64,000 nucleotides of DNA from Acridotheres tristis (Eukaryota > Chordata > Aves > Passeriformes > Sturnidae). Location of the stretch: positions 6,925,034 through 6,989,033 of the forward strand of contig CM072888.1 of the NCBI GenBank assembly GCA_037013685.1, in the 5' to 3' direction. Below the pieces are notes generated by a model. That model did not search any database, was not told the DNA's origin, and saw nothing but the letters and a program-made list of their open reading frames with translations. This document shows, in pieces, positions 53,100 to 64,000 of this stretch. Position 1 is the first letter of the stretch; the number at the start of each line of letters is the position of its first letter. The position numbers and the translations under genes are program-made.

Positions 53100-53470
53100 G
53101 TCACTTTTCCAGGGGGTGCAGTCCTTCAAGGAGAGTCTGCTCCAGCGTGGATCTCCCCCCAGGGACCCAAGTTCCTACCAGGAAACCTCTCCAGCATGGA
53201 CTCCTCTCTCCATGGGTCTGCCACGATCCTCTTCCAGCACGGGTCTCCTTCACAGGGGCATTTCATCTCTGGAACACCTCCTCCTCCACTGATCCTGGTG
53301 TCTTCATACTGCAGCTTTTTCCTAAACCTGTTATCACAGAGCCATTAACACAGTTTGTAATTGGCCCTGCCTTGGCAGCCAGGGATTGTCTTTGCTGGAC
53401 ATGGAGGAGGCTTCTGGCAGCATCCCTGCTCCCAAAGCCTGGTGACACAAATATTCTTGCTTTACAAATT
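53100..53470 (+). mobile_element. Old avian interspersed repeat (probable LTR/ERV or LINE remnant)
   Basis: This GC-richer block has three loosely repeated modules containing CCAGCRTGGR-like words (53142, 53191 and 53234). A serine/leucine-rich CTGGAACACCTCCTCCTCC segment follows near 53270, then CTGTTATCACAGAGCC near 53328, a GCCTTGGCAGCCAGGG segment near 53370 and GGACATGGAGGAGGCTTCTGG near 53398. I recognise this order of words as a high-copy repeat scattered through bird genomes, but cannot name the family with certainty. An LTR of an endogenous retrovirus is my best guess. It is diverged, with deletions. The open frames of up to 142 codons here are repeat-derived and not genes. Confidence 0.6.
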
Positions 53471-54869
53471 ACCCTGCTGTGGGAGGTATCTTCAAAGTAC
53501 AGAGTTTAAAACAATTTTATCAGGGGAAAAGAGCAACGAAGCCAACAAAAATGAAGTGCTGTAGAAAGAGAAGGGGACTAGAGAAGGCTACAGGGACATC
53601 ACTGCCACTGAGAACAAATCAGACAAGCCAGGTGTTTTTTATGTGTGTCTTGCCTGAGGTAGAAAGGGAATGAGTGTTTCCTTGCTCTGGTGTGATACTT
53701 CAGTGGGATTTGCCAGTATTTCTGAACTGAGTTGGATGGAGATTTTGCAGAGTGGAGCACTGAATTGCTCGTTGTTTCCTATGTGTGACATCTTTCTATG
53801 TCATCAGGATATTTAGTGGGTTTAGTGGTCTGTATAACCTGTAGGGCACTGTTGGAAGAAACTTGCCAGAGAAGCTGTTACAGAACATATATTAACTACT
53901 GAAAAGGCAATACAGAAAACTCCTCTGGGCCACTCAAAGCTATGAATTGCTGGTGCAGCTGTGTCTGTGTAGCAATAAAGAGTTTTATGCACTCCAGTCA
54001 AATGGCTTTAGCGTGCTAACCTCACTGCAATCAGTCCATCAGAGATAATTTAGTGTGTGAAAGAATGTGTCTGCAGCACAGAACAGTAAGAAACTTCCTT
54101 GATTGATAGTTCAGCAGGGAAAAGGCACTGTCTTTCTGGTCAGCTGCCAAGGGCTCACCATCTGATTCATAAGCAAAGGAAGATGTGAGAATTCCCTGTG
54201 GATTAGCAAATATCATCCAGAACAATTTACAAAGGCTGTCAGCCTAAGACAGAAGAGGCTCTGGCATTTGGCAGGCTGTAGGAGAAAGATTATGCTACTT
54301 AATTCTGAATTCTCTTTCAAATCTGTCTTGTTTCTCCAAAATGTAGACTGAAACAAAAGCTGTCCAAGTCAAGCACCCCATGACTCTGTGCACCTTCATC
54401 TTTTTATAGGTTCTCTGCCTGGGAGGTGAATTTTGCTCTTTGGTGTGGCTGTCACAGCTTCTGGCACGTTCTAAAAGCTGGGGGAGAACTCAGAAGGTGG
54501 GGACAACATCCCCCTCCTGCCAGGGGCTTCTTTGTCACCCCTTTTAGAGGAATATTGTATATAAGTAAAAACAAACATGTCATTTCTCACAAAGCAGCCT
54601 TTCATTTTCACCAGTGATGCTGTGAGAGTTATCTGTATCATTGGTTAGAATGCATGGTCTTTGCCTGTTTTAGGATTAGAAAAATGGATATGATTATACA
54701 TATCTAATTTCAGTCAATAACAGTACAAAGAATGGATAGGATCTGAAGAAGAGCTGCTGCTTTTTTTTCTGGCAGCCGAAAATTCTTTCAATTTATAGAA
54801 AAACGTATTTCTGAAGTTTCTTCCAATTCAACAAATTTCTTTAGACTATTGCCACAGTCTTTAGTAATT

Positions 54870-55560
54870 AATAGTGAGGCTATGTCACCTGATCTTTTGA
54901 ATTGCTGCAAAAGATAAGAAATGTCAATCAGGAAATGGTTAGCCATATTTTTTTAATGATTTGAAATGGAAGAGAAAATAACCTCTAAACCAAAGGCATG
55001 TGTTTTGAAGAAAATACAACATTTATAGTAGTAAATATGCATTTAATCATAAAAAAATTCATTTTTCCATGTTATCCAATTTAGTATTAAAATTGCTTCT
55101 ATTTTAGATGTGCGTTTGTTAACAAAAATGTTAAATCAGTGGTAATTTCATGAAGCATATTTATTTTTAATAAATGGTTTGTCCATTGAAATTTAAAAAC
55201 TTAATCTTTCACAGAGAATTGCAGATTGAGTCATTGTCTATATTTATATGCTAATGACTCTAAGGAAGAAAGCAGAATTAACATATAATGCTTAATTATT
55301 AGAAAAAATCCTCTCTCTTGGAAGTAAAGTTCTGGTGCATAATAGAGATTTTAATTATGTACTTTCAGTATAACAATTTTAAGTGATGGTTCTGGCACTG
55401 GCTGTAAGAGAGAAGAAACGAGTCCCTGAGAAACTAATAAAATAATCCCATGCAGTTATAATTTTGGAAAGCTCATTTCTTACAGTCTTGTTTGTGCATT
55501 TACATCATTGATTAGAATGGTTTGTCATTAAATATTTCACCTGAGAGTGTTGAATGCTGC
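54870..55560. other. Candidate conserved non-coding block
   Basis: Nearly 700 bases of very AT-rich but non-simple sequence have several homeodomain and POU-like words: AGTAATTAATAG near 54863, CATTTAATCATAA near 55039, TATGCTAATGAC near 55247, GCTTAATTATTAG near 55290 and TTTTAATTATGTAC near 55350. There is no repeat signature. As with the other blocks, base composition alone can generate these words, and an alignment is needed. Confidence 0.22.
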
Positions 55561-57613
55561 CCAGTGCCTGCCATTGTGCAAGGTCTCTGTTCAAAAAAGA
55601 GTCAATGAGTTTTTGATACTGGCTTCCAGGGTTATATTTAAGGTCTTTTCCTAGATTTTTATATCTATAATTGTTCTCTTGGCATTGTTTTAGCGGTTCA
55701 GATCAGCACTGGGTGCTTCAAGCTGCTCCTGTGGTTTCTTTGCAGGTGTTTGTCTTCACTTTGAGATTAAGAACCAAGTCCCTTGGATCCTGCACTTACC
55801 AGTTCTTTACTGTGGTCTGTGTGGCTGGTCCAAAATAAAACCATGCCTTCCCCAATTCAGATGGAAATTAATCTTTGGAGAAACTGAAGGGAGTCTACTG
55901 TTCTTTGCAGAAATTTAAAGTAACTGATTTCTCAGCATTTTACTTTCAGATTTAAAAGACCTAATAAGAACAAAATTGGTTATATAATGGGCAAAAAAGT
56001 CCTTCCTAACAATGTTTGATCCATTAACCATAACACTTCAGTCCTTCACACCACCTCTGTAGGAAAAATCAATATATCATACAAAGAAATAAAGAAATGC
56101 AAAATGGTCTGCACTCATACATCTCTTTCAGTCTTTGAATAGGTATTCATAAAAAAACCTGACTACTGATTTTTTCTGAGGAACAGTTAAAATATTACAC
56201 AAACACGTTGATATCAGGATTAAATAAGAAAAATTGAAGAAAATGGAGCTGCCAGGCTCTGCAGATTCAGGACTGTTACCTGATACTGGGAACCAAAAGA
56301 AAAAAAATCAGCAGCTGACTTACTCTGTGTGTGTGTGTGTATCCAACTTTTGCTTCATTAATAGTATAATAGGGTTAAAAGTAATTTCACATACAGAGGT
56401 ATATTCTGGTGAGCTGCAGCTTTCTGCTGGCTGGCAGCAGTCAGTGCTGTGCTTTTCCATGGTTCTCCACATCCAGTCCCCTACCAGGGTGTTTGTATCC
56501 AGGTGTCAGGATGCTCTTCAGTGTGTCTGTTCATAGCAGCTGGCAATCCTAATCCCTGCTTTTAGCAGAAGCTGTGCATAAATTTGCTTTACTTGCTTGA
56601 GAGTAATCTACCCTCAAAGGACGCTGCCTTCTAAAGCCTGTTTTGTAAATGCAAGCGGGATGACAACTAAGGGGTACAAAATGTACCACTCACATGTCCT
56701 ACCTAAACTTCATGCTGCTGCTTTCTTCTAAAGTGCCCAATAAAATAGCAGGAGATCCCCACTTTGGGAAATTGGTGAATGGTGGGGGTTTGGTTACAAA
56801 GGAAATACGTGATAAGTAGCAGAGCAGCTAGAACACAGAAAATGCTGTTTTGTCCCTGCTTTCCCCAGACTCCTTGCCCACTCTTTCCCCACACTTGTTT
56901 CTCACACACTGTGCTGATGAAAGATTTTCTTCTGAGGTTACCTACCTCCCTTGTGGTCTTGATTTTGTGCCTGTGTTCACTTTTCCCCCCTGTTTATTGT
57001 ATTCACTGATGTGAACTGCAAGTTTTATGTTAAGTGGCCTTTCAGCTACATAAGCCTTTGATGAAGCATTAGAAAAATTTCAGTGTTTGTTGTATTCATT
57101 TTTAAGATTTCCCAATGCTGCTGCTTTTTTTTTCCTTTATTTTTTTACAGCATAAAATTCAAAATTCTGAAGGCCTTCATTTTCCAACAGGCCAATTAAA
57201 ATATCTAAATATTGTCTGAACTGTGTAAGTATTGTAATGTGCACTTGAAAATTAGTCCACAATTTCTTTGAGTATAACATCAAAAGAAAGCATTTCCAAG
57301 AAAACCGTTTCCTGCACTTCACTATTTTGGTAAATGTGCTGTAAAGAATCATAAGATTAAAGTGTGAGTAAATACAGGGCTTATAAGAAGCAGCTGGCCA
57401 GAGATGGAAGTTGTTTAATTTTGAACAGGAAGGTGGGCTCTGAAAACTCCTGAAGGATCAGGATAGTTACTTTCACAGAGAGAAAACAAGAGTTAACCAA
57501 AGTTTTAGAGAACATTTTTAGACCCTTGATTCATATGTAGGCTATACTCTGGGAAATGTTTAAAGTGATCCATGTTTGAACAGAAATGTCAATTAACATT
57601 TTCTTTTTGGTAG

Positions 57614-57724
57614 AAGTCCCATGCAGCTACATTCCATTGAGATTCCTCAACCAGAGAGGATGTTCCCTGGCATTCAGAGGAATGAGACCAGCTTGGCAGT
57701 GAAGTGCTGATGAAGCTTCAAAAG
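57614..57724 (+). other. Exon-like segment, possible downstream partner of 46220-46354
   Basis: TTTCTTTTTGGTAG (57600-57613) makes a moderate acceptor and AAAAG|GTAATA at 57720-57730 a moderate donor, bounding 111 bases. Read in the phase left by the 46220-46354 segment, it stays open for about 28 codons to a TGA, giving a hypothetical small protein of roughly 55 residues. The product resembles nothing I recognise. Two chance splice-like segments with compatible phase are quite likely in a window this size, so support is weak. Confidence 0.15.
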
Positions 57725-60700
57725 GTAATACTACTACAGCCATGGCACTTCAAAGGCTGATTTTTTCCATATGAATAATAGCATTTACAGTTCTACCAAC
57801 TGTGATGAAAATGCTGAGGTTAATGAACCCTTGGGGTTCAGGACCAAGAGTAAGTTTGATCAAAAGCTGTAACACTGAGAAGTGAGCAGCTTTCTGGATA
57901 AGGGCTTTATGCCTTTTGCTCTAGGACCCAACAGTGGTTTTCTGTTTTTTAATAATCTCTATTAGTAGAGATTAGGTGGAATGTTATGTGATTGCTTGCT
58001 TAGATGATATATTTGCCTGAAAAAAATACAGATAGTCTTTTTGTATTAAACTCTAAACAACCAGGACGTCTAAGAAAGTTATACAAGGAAAACTGGCAAC
58101 TTTCATTTTTTTATTAAGTAATTCAGAACTGGAACTAATGGTATGAGTCCTGAAAGGACCTAAAGGTTCAGCTCTAATATGTCAGTTACACAATTTGTAA
58201 TTACAACCTGTTAAAACATTAAACTGGCAAATAATAAACCCTTTACTCCACATACATGCTGTTACCCTCTTTTCTCAACGAGACATAGCTGTAGCAATAA
58301 AATGTAGCACTAAGTGACAGGAAAAAAGGGCAGTGTTCTGGAGCTTCATCTCCTTGAGTAGATCAGATGACATCACCGTGAAAGTGCCTTTTAAATTGTT
58401 ATTATTGACCAGAAGATGAGGCAACACTTGGTTTGACCCCACGAGGGCATTTACTGCATATGACCATAGTGGGATTTTGCAGATGAATCAGAGCTTTCTT
58501 GGCCTGTGCTGAACAATTTAGACACAAAGTTTTGTTATTGACCATTCCAGAAAGGGAACAACACAAATATGGAACTGTGTGGAGGAGACTACAAGGGCTG
58601 GCTCATCATCTTTTAGCTCAATATCAAGCCTGCACACCATGTCTCTTGAGAAATAAAAGGGAATACTCAGATTTGTTTTGAGCATTTCAAATATGAGGGA
58701 TTCCAGAACACCCCTAGTTAAATTTCCTCACTGGTTAATAATACTTACTGTTTAAAACAGCCCTTTTTTCTCATTTCCATTTTGTAAGCTTTAACTCTCA
58801 GTCAAGGAATATAGTTGCATCTTAGCCTGCTCTGTGGAAAAACCCTCTGGTGAAAGATACACTCTCTGTCTGCTCTTACAGATCCCTTAAGCTTGACTTT
58901 GATGAGCTAAAAAGATTGAACCTATTAAATCTCTTTTCTGTAAGGCAGATTTTCCAGTCTTCAAATCATCCTTGCAGTTTGCTACTTTATCAAATTTTGC
59001 AGCATGGTTTTAATCATGTGGAGATTAGACTTGGATATACTTTTTCAGTAAACATCTTCAATAATATCTTTATTTTTGTCCACGTATCTACCTGTTAAAC
59101 ACTGCTAAAGACATAAAGACGTTACTAACTCTTTCAGCTGGACATCCTTATGAGAAGTCATTCTGAATTATAAAGATTCCCTCCCTAGGAATCACTGCTA
59201 GCATAGGACCATAAGTATGAACTATAACCTTTTTGTTTTAGAAGCATGGCATTAAGATCAGAAAAACTTGAATTATATGGTGCTTAATGATTTCTGTGAT
59301 AGAATAGCAGTTCATTGCCTAACTGAAACAGTAATATAAATAACTTATAAAACATAAAAAAAAATTTACCATAGAGCCTTTAATTGGAAATTGTCTATGC
59401 TTTTCCAAAATGAGTGGCACAGGTAATGAATATGTCTGGCAGGAGAAATGTTATTGCTGAGGTTGTTTGTAGGGTACCATTATGTGGTTCCTGGTGCTTG
59501 TCTACTGTGCTAATCTGCACAGGGTATTTCAAGCATAATCAGGACATCTTATAGACCAAATAAAAGTCCCTCTTGTCCCTATACCCTTTACAGAATTTGT
59601 AAATGACCCTTTCAGCACACTTTTTTTTTTTTTTCAGTTCAACATTTTGCACATTCAAGCTGAATTTGGAGAGCTGCAAGTTCAACCTATGTTAATTACT
59701 ACAGTCAAAGGTGACTTAGTGGTTTACTGACTAGTGGTAGCTAGTTCTAAAACAGGAGGAGAAAATATTCTTGATTCCTTAGCAAATCACTGCCATTGTC
59801 TCTTTATGAGGAGCTGAAGCAGAATTTTGTGAGTTCTATGAACATGACAGAGTGTATCTTCTCATTATGCATTCTGTTCAGAGTTTTGCCATTAAATAAC
59901 TGAGAAATACCTACTTGAAAATGTCAAATATGATTGTATTGAGCCTTCACAATGAAGCCAAGTATGAAAAAGAAAGGTCTTAGTGTTTTTAAACCGTAGG
60001 TATAAATTTGTATTATAACACACAAGGATTTTAATATTTGATATATGTTCTTTCTGTATTAAGAAGGACTTCATGAAAGGTTTCTTGTTAAATGGATAAC
60101 TCAATTAGACTGAGTGGATTCCAGCCAACTAGATTAGGTAAAGGAGGTTTTAACTTGAGTCAAACTGCTACTAAAGTTGACAGCTGAATTAATGATGTCT
60201 GAGTCAATAGCAATTCTTTTAAGGTCAGATATGTGCAGAAGGACTTGGTCCAGGAGGCACAAAAACAAACAGTTACAGACCAAACAAGTTGTAAGCTCCA
60301 CTGGGTAGGACCCAGAAATGATAGCTCAGGTTGAAGGAAGATAGTTACTAATGGAGATCCGGAAGGGACATCTCAAATATCTTCTCTGAATTTGTTTTGT
60401 TTAATAGATGTTGAAAGAAGAGTCAGCATTTGAAAGTACAAAATATTTTCTGTCCAAAGTTTTAATCCATTTGGATCAAATGCTCAAAAGTCTGGCTCTT
60501 TGAAAACTAGCATTATTTCTCTTAATTCTAAGTGATCTTAATCAACTGTAAAATCACATTAATTATTTTGGTATGCCATAAGTACTGTACACCTACAGGT
60601 ATTCTAAACTTGAGCAAACCCAAAATGGGAGTAGCCTGTTCAACTCCAGCTTTCTCATATGGCTCATGAAATGTGAATGGCTTTACAAAGCACAGAGCTC

Positions 60701-63700
60701 TGCAGTGAGAAGGGAACTGAGCAACTCAATATTTTGGTACTACTGACACATCAACAAGAAGAAAAGACAGATTTTTTTTTTTTTTCCCTATTTAGAAAGT
60801 GTTGATATTGTCCGTGTAAGGCAAATGGTGGGCTATGGTCCTAGTATGGAATCTGCAGGAGAAGAAATCCTGTAGTGCCCTGATGGGTTGTAGGCAGCAA
60901 TCTGTACAGATTTACAAGGTCTTGCAGAGCACAGGCAAGGCATGGCCATGCCACTGGCTTTTTCAGTGCTTGAGTTGCCATAAGTGTTCGTGAGTGTAGG
61001 AGAAGATAGACTTGCCAATTTCTGTAAAGATTAATTTATCTCTTCATTTCCAAGTGCTGTGGCATGGCAATGCAAATGAAACCAGAAGTGGTGTCTGAAT
61101 CCTTGGAGTGATCACAGTTTTCACGAGGAGCTCTGCCTGGAGTTGTGCACTGGAGAGCAGCCTGTCCTTGTTCTCTGGAAATCCTCTCCCACCACCCTCT
61201 CATGTAGAAGACGACTTGTCAACAGCAGGACTTGATGCAAATAGTTAAGAATTTTTCCTAAAATTTGTGAAGCATCCCTTACACTTTCTAAAATGGTTTG
61301 AAAGGCCAGCATGTTTTGCAGTGAATACTCCCTTGCCTTGATAAGCAGCATATATATCACGGATTTTTTTCTGAAAGGATGACAGCAATGATACTGGGAA
61401 ATTCAACAATATAGATCATTTTTGAGAGATACTTTGACTCACTTTCCCTGCTGCTTAGAGTAGAAGTCCAGACAAGTCTTTTTTTTTTGCAGCTAACTTT
61501 TCTCTTTGTTTCTTCCAGCAAAACACTTTTTCAGGGTTACCTGTCTATGTGACAGATGTCCTAGTTTTTCATTCAAATCTGATTTTTGGGCAGCTTTTCT
61601 ATTCAGTTCTGTGAATATTCATCAAGAGATCCTGATGTACCTAGAGTTGACTTAACTGGGCAATGAATCAATTGCTGCTAAAACTTATGTTAAAAGAGAG
61701 CTAAAAGAGAAGAATAGAGGGAGGAAAAAAAAAACCCTCAACTATCTTTCAATCTTTTTTAGAAATATTACATTGATTAGCAATAATTTGGGGCTGAGAG
61801 CAAAACTGTTGTCTTTAAATTACATAGAAATCTAGCAGGATCTGAATGAGAAACAGAATCCTGGTTTTTATTTTGTTTATGCAAATGGTTTTGCTGTTGA
61901 ACATACCTTGTTATGTGCTACCTCATTCTCCTGACTTAGTGTTCTGCCCCTGCTGATTCTCCAGTCATTGCCAAGCTAAATCTATGCCAGGGTTAGTAGC
62001 CACACCTCCTAATTTACCAATTGCATTTTGAACTCTAGGCATTTTAACAAAAAATTTTATCAGAGTAATTTTTTTTCTTTCATAGATAAAATATTTTGTC
62101 TCAGCGTTCACATAGACTGCTCTGTCTGCCTGCTTGATTTGTTTTCCATTTATAAATAGATTTACATCTTCCAAGAGGTTCACTTAGGAGGGAGATGAGC
62201 TCTAACCAGTAGCATGAACTGAACAGATTGGGGAAACAAAGCTTTGGAGGGAGGCTAAAATAAAACAAATTAACTGTGTAGTTTTCATTTGGTTTCCATT
62301 ATTCAAAGCAAGATAGCACTGTGGGTTTTTTTAAAGGAAAAGACACTGGAATCCCAATTATCCCAGCATCCACACTCAGAGTCATTCTCTCTGAATTTTC
62401 AGCATCTTTAGTCCCCAATTATTGACTTGCTATTAGTCATACTTCCATTAGTTGTGTTATCCCAAAATACCCTGTGGGAATAACGCACACTCGGTATGTA
62501 AGAATAAAAAAATCCTCAATAAGAATAGTCATGCTTTGGGACTGATGTTGAGTATTCTCCTTTAATCCACAGAATCTTGAAAAACTTGAATTTGGGAGGA
62601 TTTTTTATCCCATGGGTGAGATTTCACCTGATGCTGTTTCTAGCAGAAGTGCCTGCATCTAATTTCTGAGTCTCATGTACCATCTCCCTTTAATTATTTT
62701 TTTTTTTTTTCCTTCAGAGATGGAGATAATGTATCTGTGTGCCTAGAGATACTGGTACATATCTGACCTTTATGTCTTCTGGTAGAGGGTTAGAATTTAA
62801 ATTGCTTGGCTGGTGGAATGTTTCAGCTTTTCCTCATGAGAGCTGATCTCCTGTATTTGTGAGGCCCATTAAAAGTAGTGCATGGTCACATCTTGGGAGA
62901 TGAGCTAATCTATTTTTTTTTCTTTCAACTGTCACTTAAGTCAGTGTGATTACTGAAGTTCTGTTTATTATATAACAGTGCTAAATTGCATCTTCCTCAA
63001 TAGAATATAGGATACATCTACCCAAACTATATATATTTATATGTGTGTGTGTCTCTTTTGTTGTGCATTCTAGAAAAAGACAAATCAGCCTCCTTTGTTC
63101 AAATATTGCAGCTGTTCTATGGGAAAACCGCAGGAGCTAAGTATATATCAGATACAACTTAAAATACAAATTCGGTTTCTTTTCAGTAAGCTTCTCAAAA
63201 TCTCTATAAAATAATGTTCTCATTTTCATCTTAGCCTGATGCCTGTCTATCCTATAATGCCTCCAGTCACAGTATACACCAAATATTTAAGTAAAGCTAG
63301 CTTCTTATTCTTAATTCAATCTGTGTGTATAGGTATAAATGGAAAAAGATCATCTCAGAACTGATGATTATATCTCCTTCTATGAAGTTTAGTGGTTTGA
63401 GTAGAATGTCAGCTTTCAATAAAAGAACTATGTACGTGAATATGTGCATAGTAATTTTTCTGAAGAGAATGAGAAAATGAAACTTACTATTCTGGAATGC
63501 TAAAATCTGAGACTTGTTCTGACAGAGCCAATAGCTGACAGGGCTCCACCAGCTATTACAAATAAAAGTAGAAACAATTTAGAAAATGTAAATAGGAGAC
63601 TAAGAAAAAAATTCTGTAGAATGAAACACTTTGGTGCTTTGCATTTGTTACAGACTGTCTTTCCTTGTGACAAATCTTCACGAGTAAAACAACAGATACT

Positions 63701-64000
63701 TAAACACGGGCAAGTTTCATCCCTTAAATTTTACAGAAAACCTGCAAATGACTTCATTTGCTAAGAAACCTAGAAGGATTAGATAGATAAGAAAGCTGTG
63801 ATGAACAGCTGACTCCAGTTTTTTTAAGGACATGGACCAGCAGAGCGCTGCAAATATTCTTACAGAAAATAACAGGTTGTCCCTTCACCTAACACATTCA
63901 CAGTCTGAAATGCTATCAGACTTTACCTGGATATTTTTTTTTTCCTTTTCCCTAATTGTGTTTCTGTAAGTCTTTCAGGAATAATTACTGGTGAATCTCT

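Larger units (their letters stand above)
53471..64000. other. AT-rich gene-free DNA, right part
   Basis: No recognisable exon, RNA gene or transposon is visible. Minor features are eight TG units at 56325-56340, an AT/TG stretch near 63030-63052, and T runs near 59622-59635 and 62697-62710. An exon-like segment at 57614-57724 and a candidate conserved block at 54870-55560 are listed separately. All open frames are at most 100 codons and show no domain. Confidence 0.6.

Noticed and set aside
53081..53509. 142-codon + strand open frame
   Set aside because: It lies in an interspersed avian repeat and its translation has no domain. Overlapping frames on both strands are also open.
1..64000. CRISPR arrays, bacterial operons, phage or plasmid functions
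   Set aside because: No regularly spaced repeats and no long prokaryote-like coding frames. The repeats identify vertebrate DNA.

Overview
This is a 64 kb stretch of vertebrate nuclear DNA, and the repeats identify it as avian. The diagnostic pieces are a CR1 LINE 3' fragment (about 15625-15721, + strand), a tRNA-Ile-headed SINE with a CR1-like tail (about 36238-36373, - strand) of the type I recall from zebra finch (TguSINE1), and a decayed retroviral pol fragment (about 16399-17320, + strand). The SINE makes a songbird or close relative the best guess. Species and chromosome cannot be read from the sequence. The DNA is AT-rich, contains no obvious CpG island and has a low repeat load, as is typical of bird macrochromosome gene deserts or very long introns.

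I found no protein-coding gene I can recognise. The open reading frames of 60-142 codons show no known domain, except those that are pieces of the retroviral fossil. Several lie on both strands of the same GC-richer patch, as expected by chance. Two + strand segments (46220-46354 and 57614-57724) have splice-like edges and compatible phase. They could be exons of a non-coding or micropeptide transcript, but this is weakly supported.

Layout: 1-15624 is single-copy-looking AT-rich DNA with scattered homeodomain-type words. 15625-17680 is a cluster of transposon remains (CR1, then a retroviral pol relic, then a 40-base T run with a TTTG repeat). 17681-33594 is again AT-rich and nearly repeat-free, with the best-looking candidate conserved non-coding blocks. 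33595-33990 is an isolated GC-rich patch of unknown origin that starts with a 10-bp triplication. 36238-36373 is the SINE. 36374-53074 holds most of the simple-sequence tracts (T runs, GT-rich and A-rich stretches) and the first exon-like segment. 53100-53470 is an old interspersed avian repeat. 53471-64000 is featureless apart from the second exon-like segment and a candidate conserved block.

I found no evidence of a new biological system. The most useful leads are the SINE (a dateable lineage marker), the retroviral relic with its altered catalytic box, four compact hairpins, the exon-like pair, and the AT-rich blocks that should be tested for deep conservation. No alignment or database search was possible, so family names come from recognition by eye.
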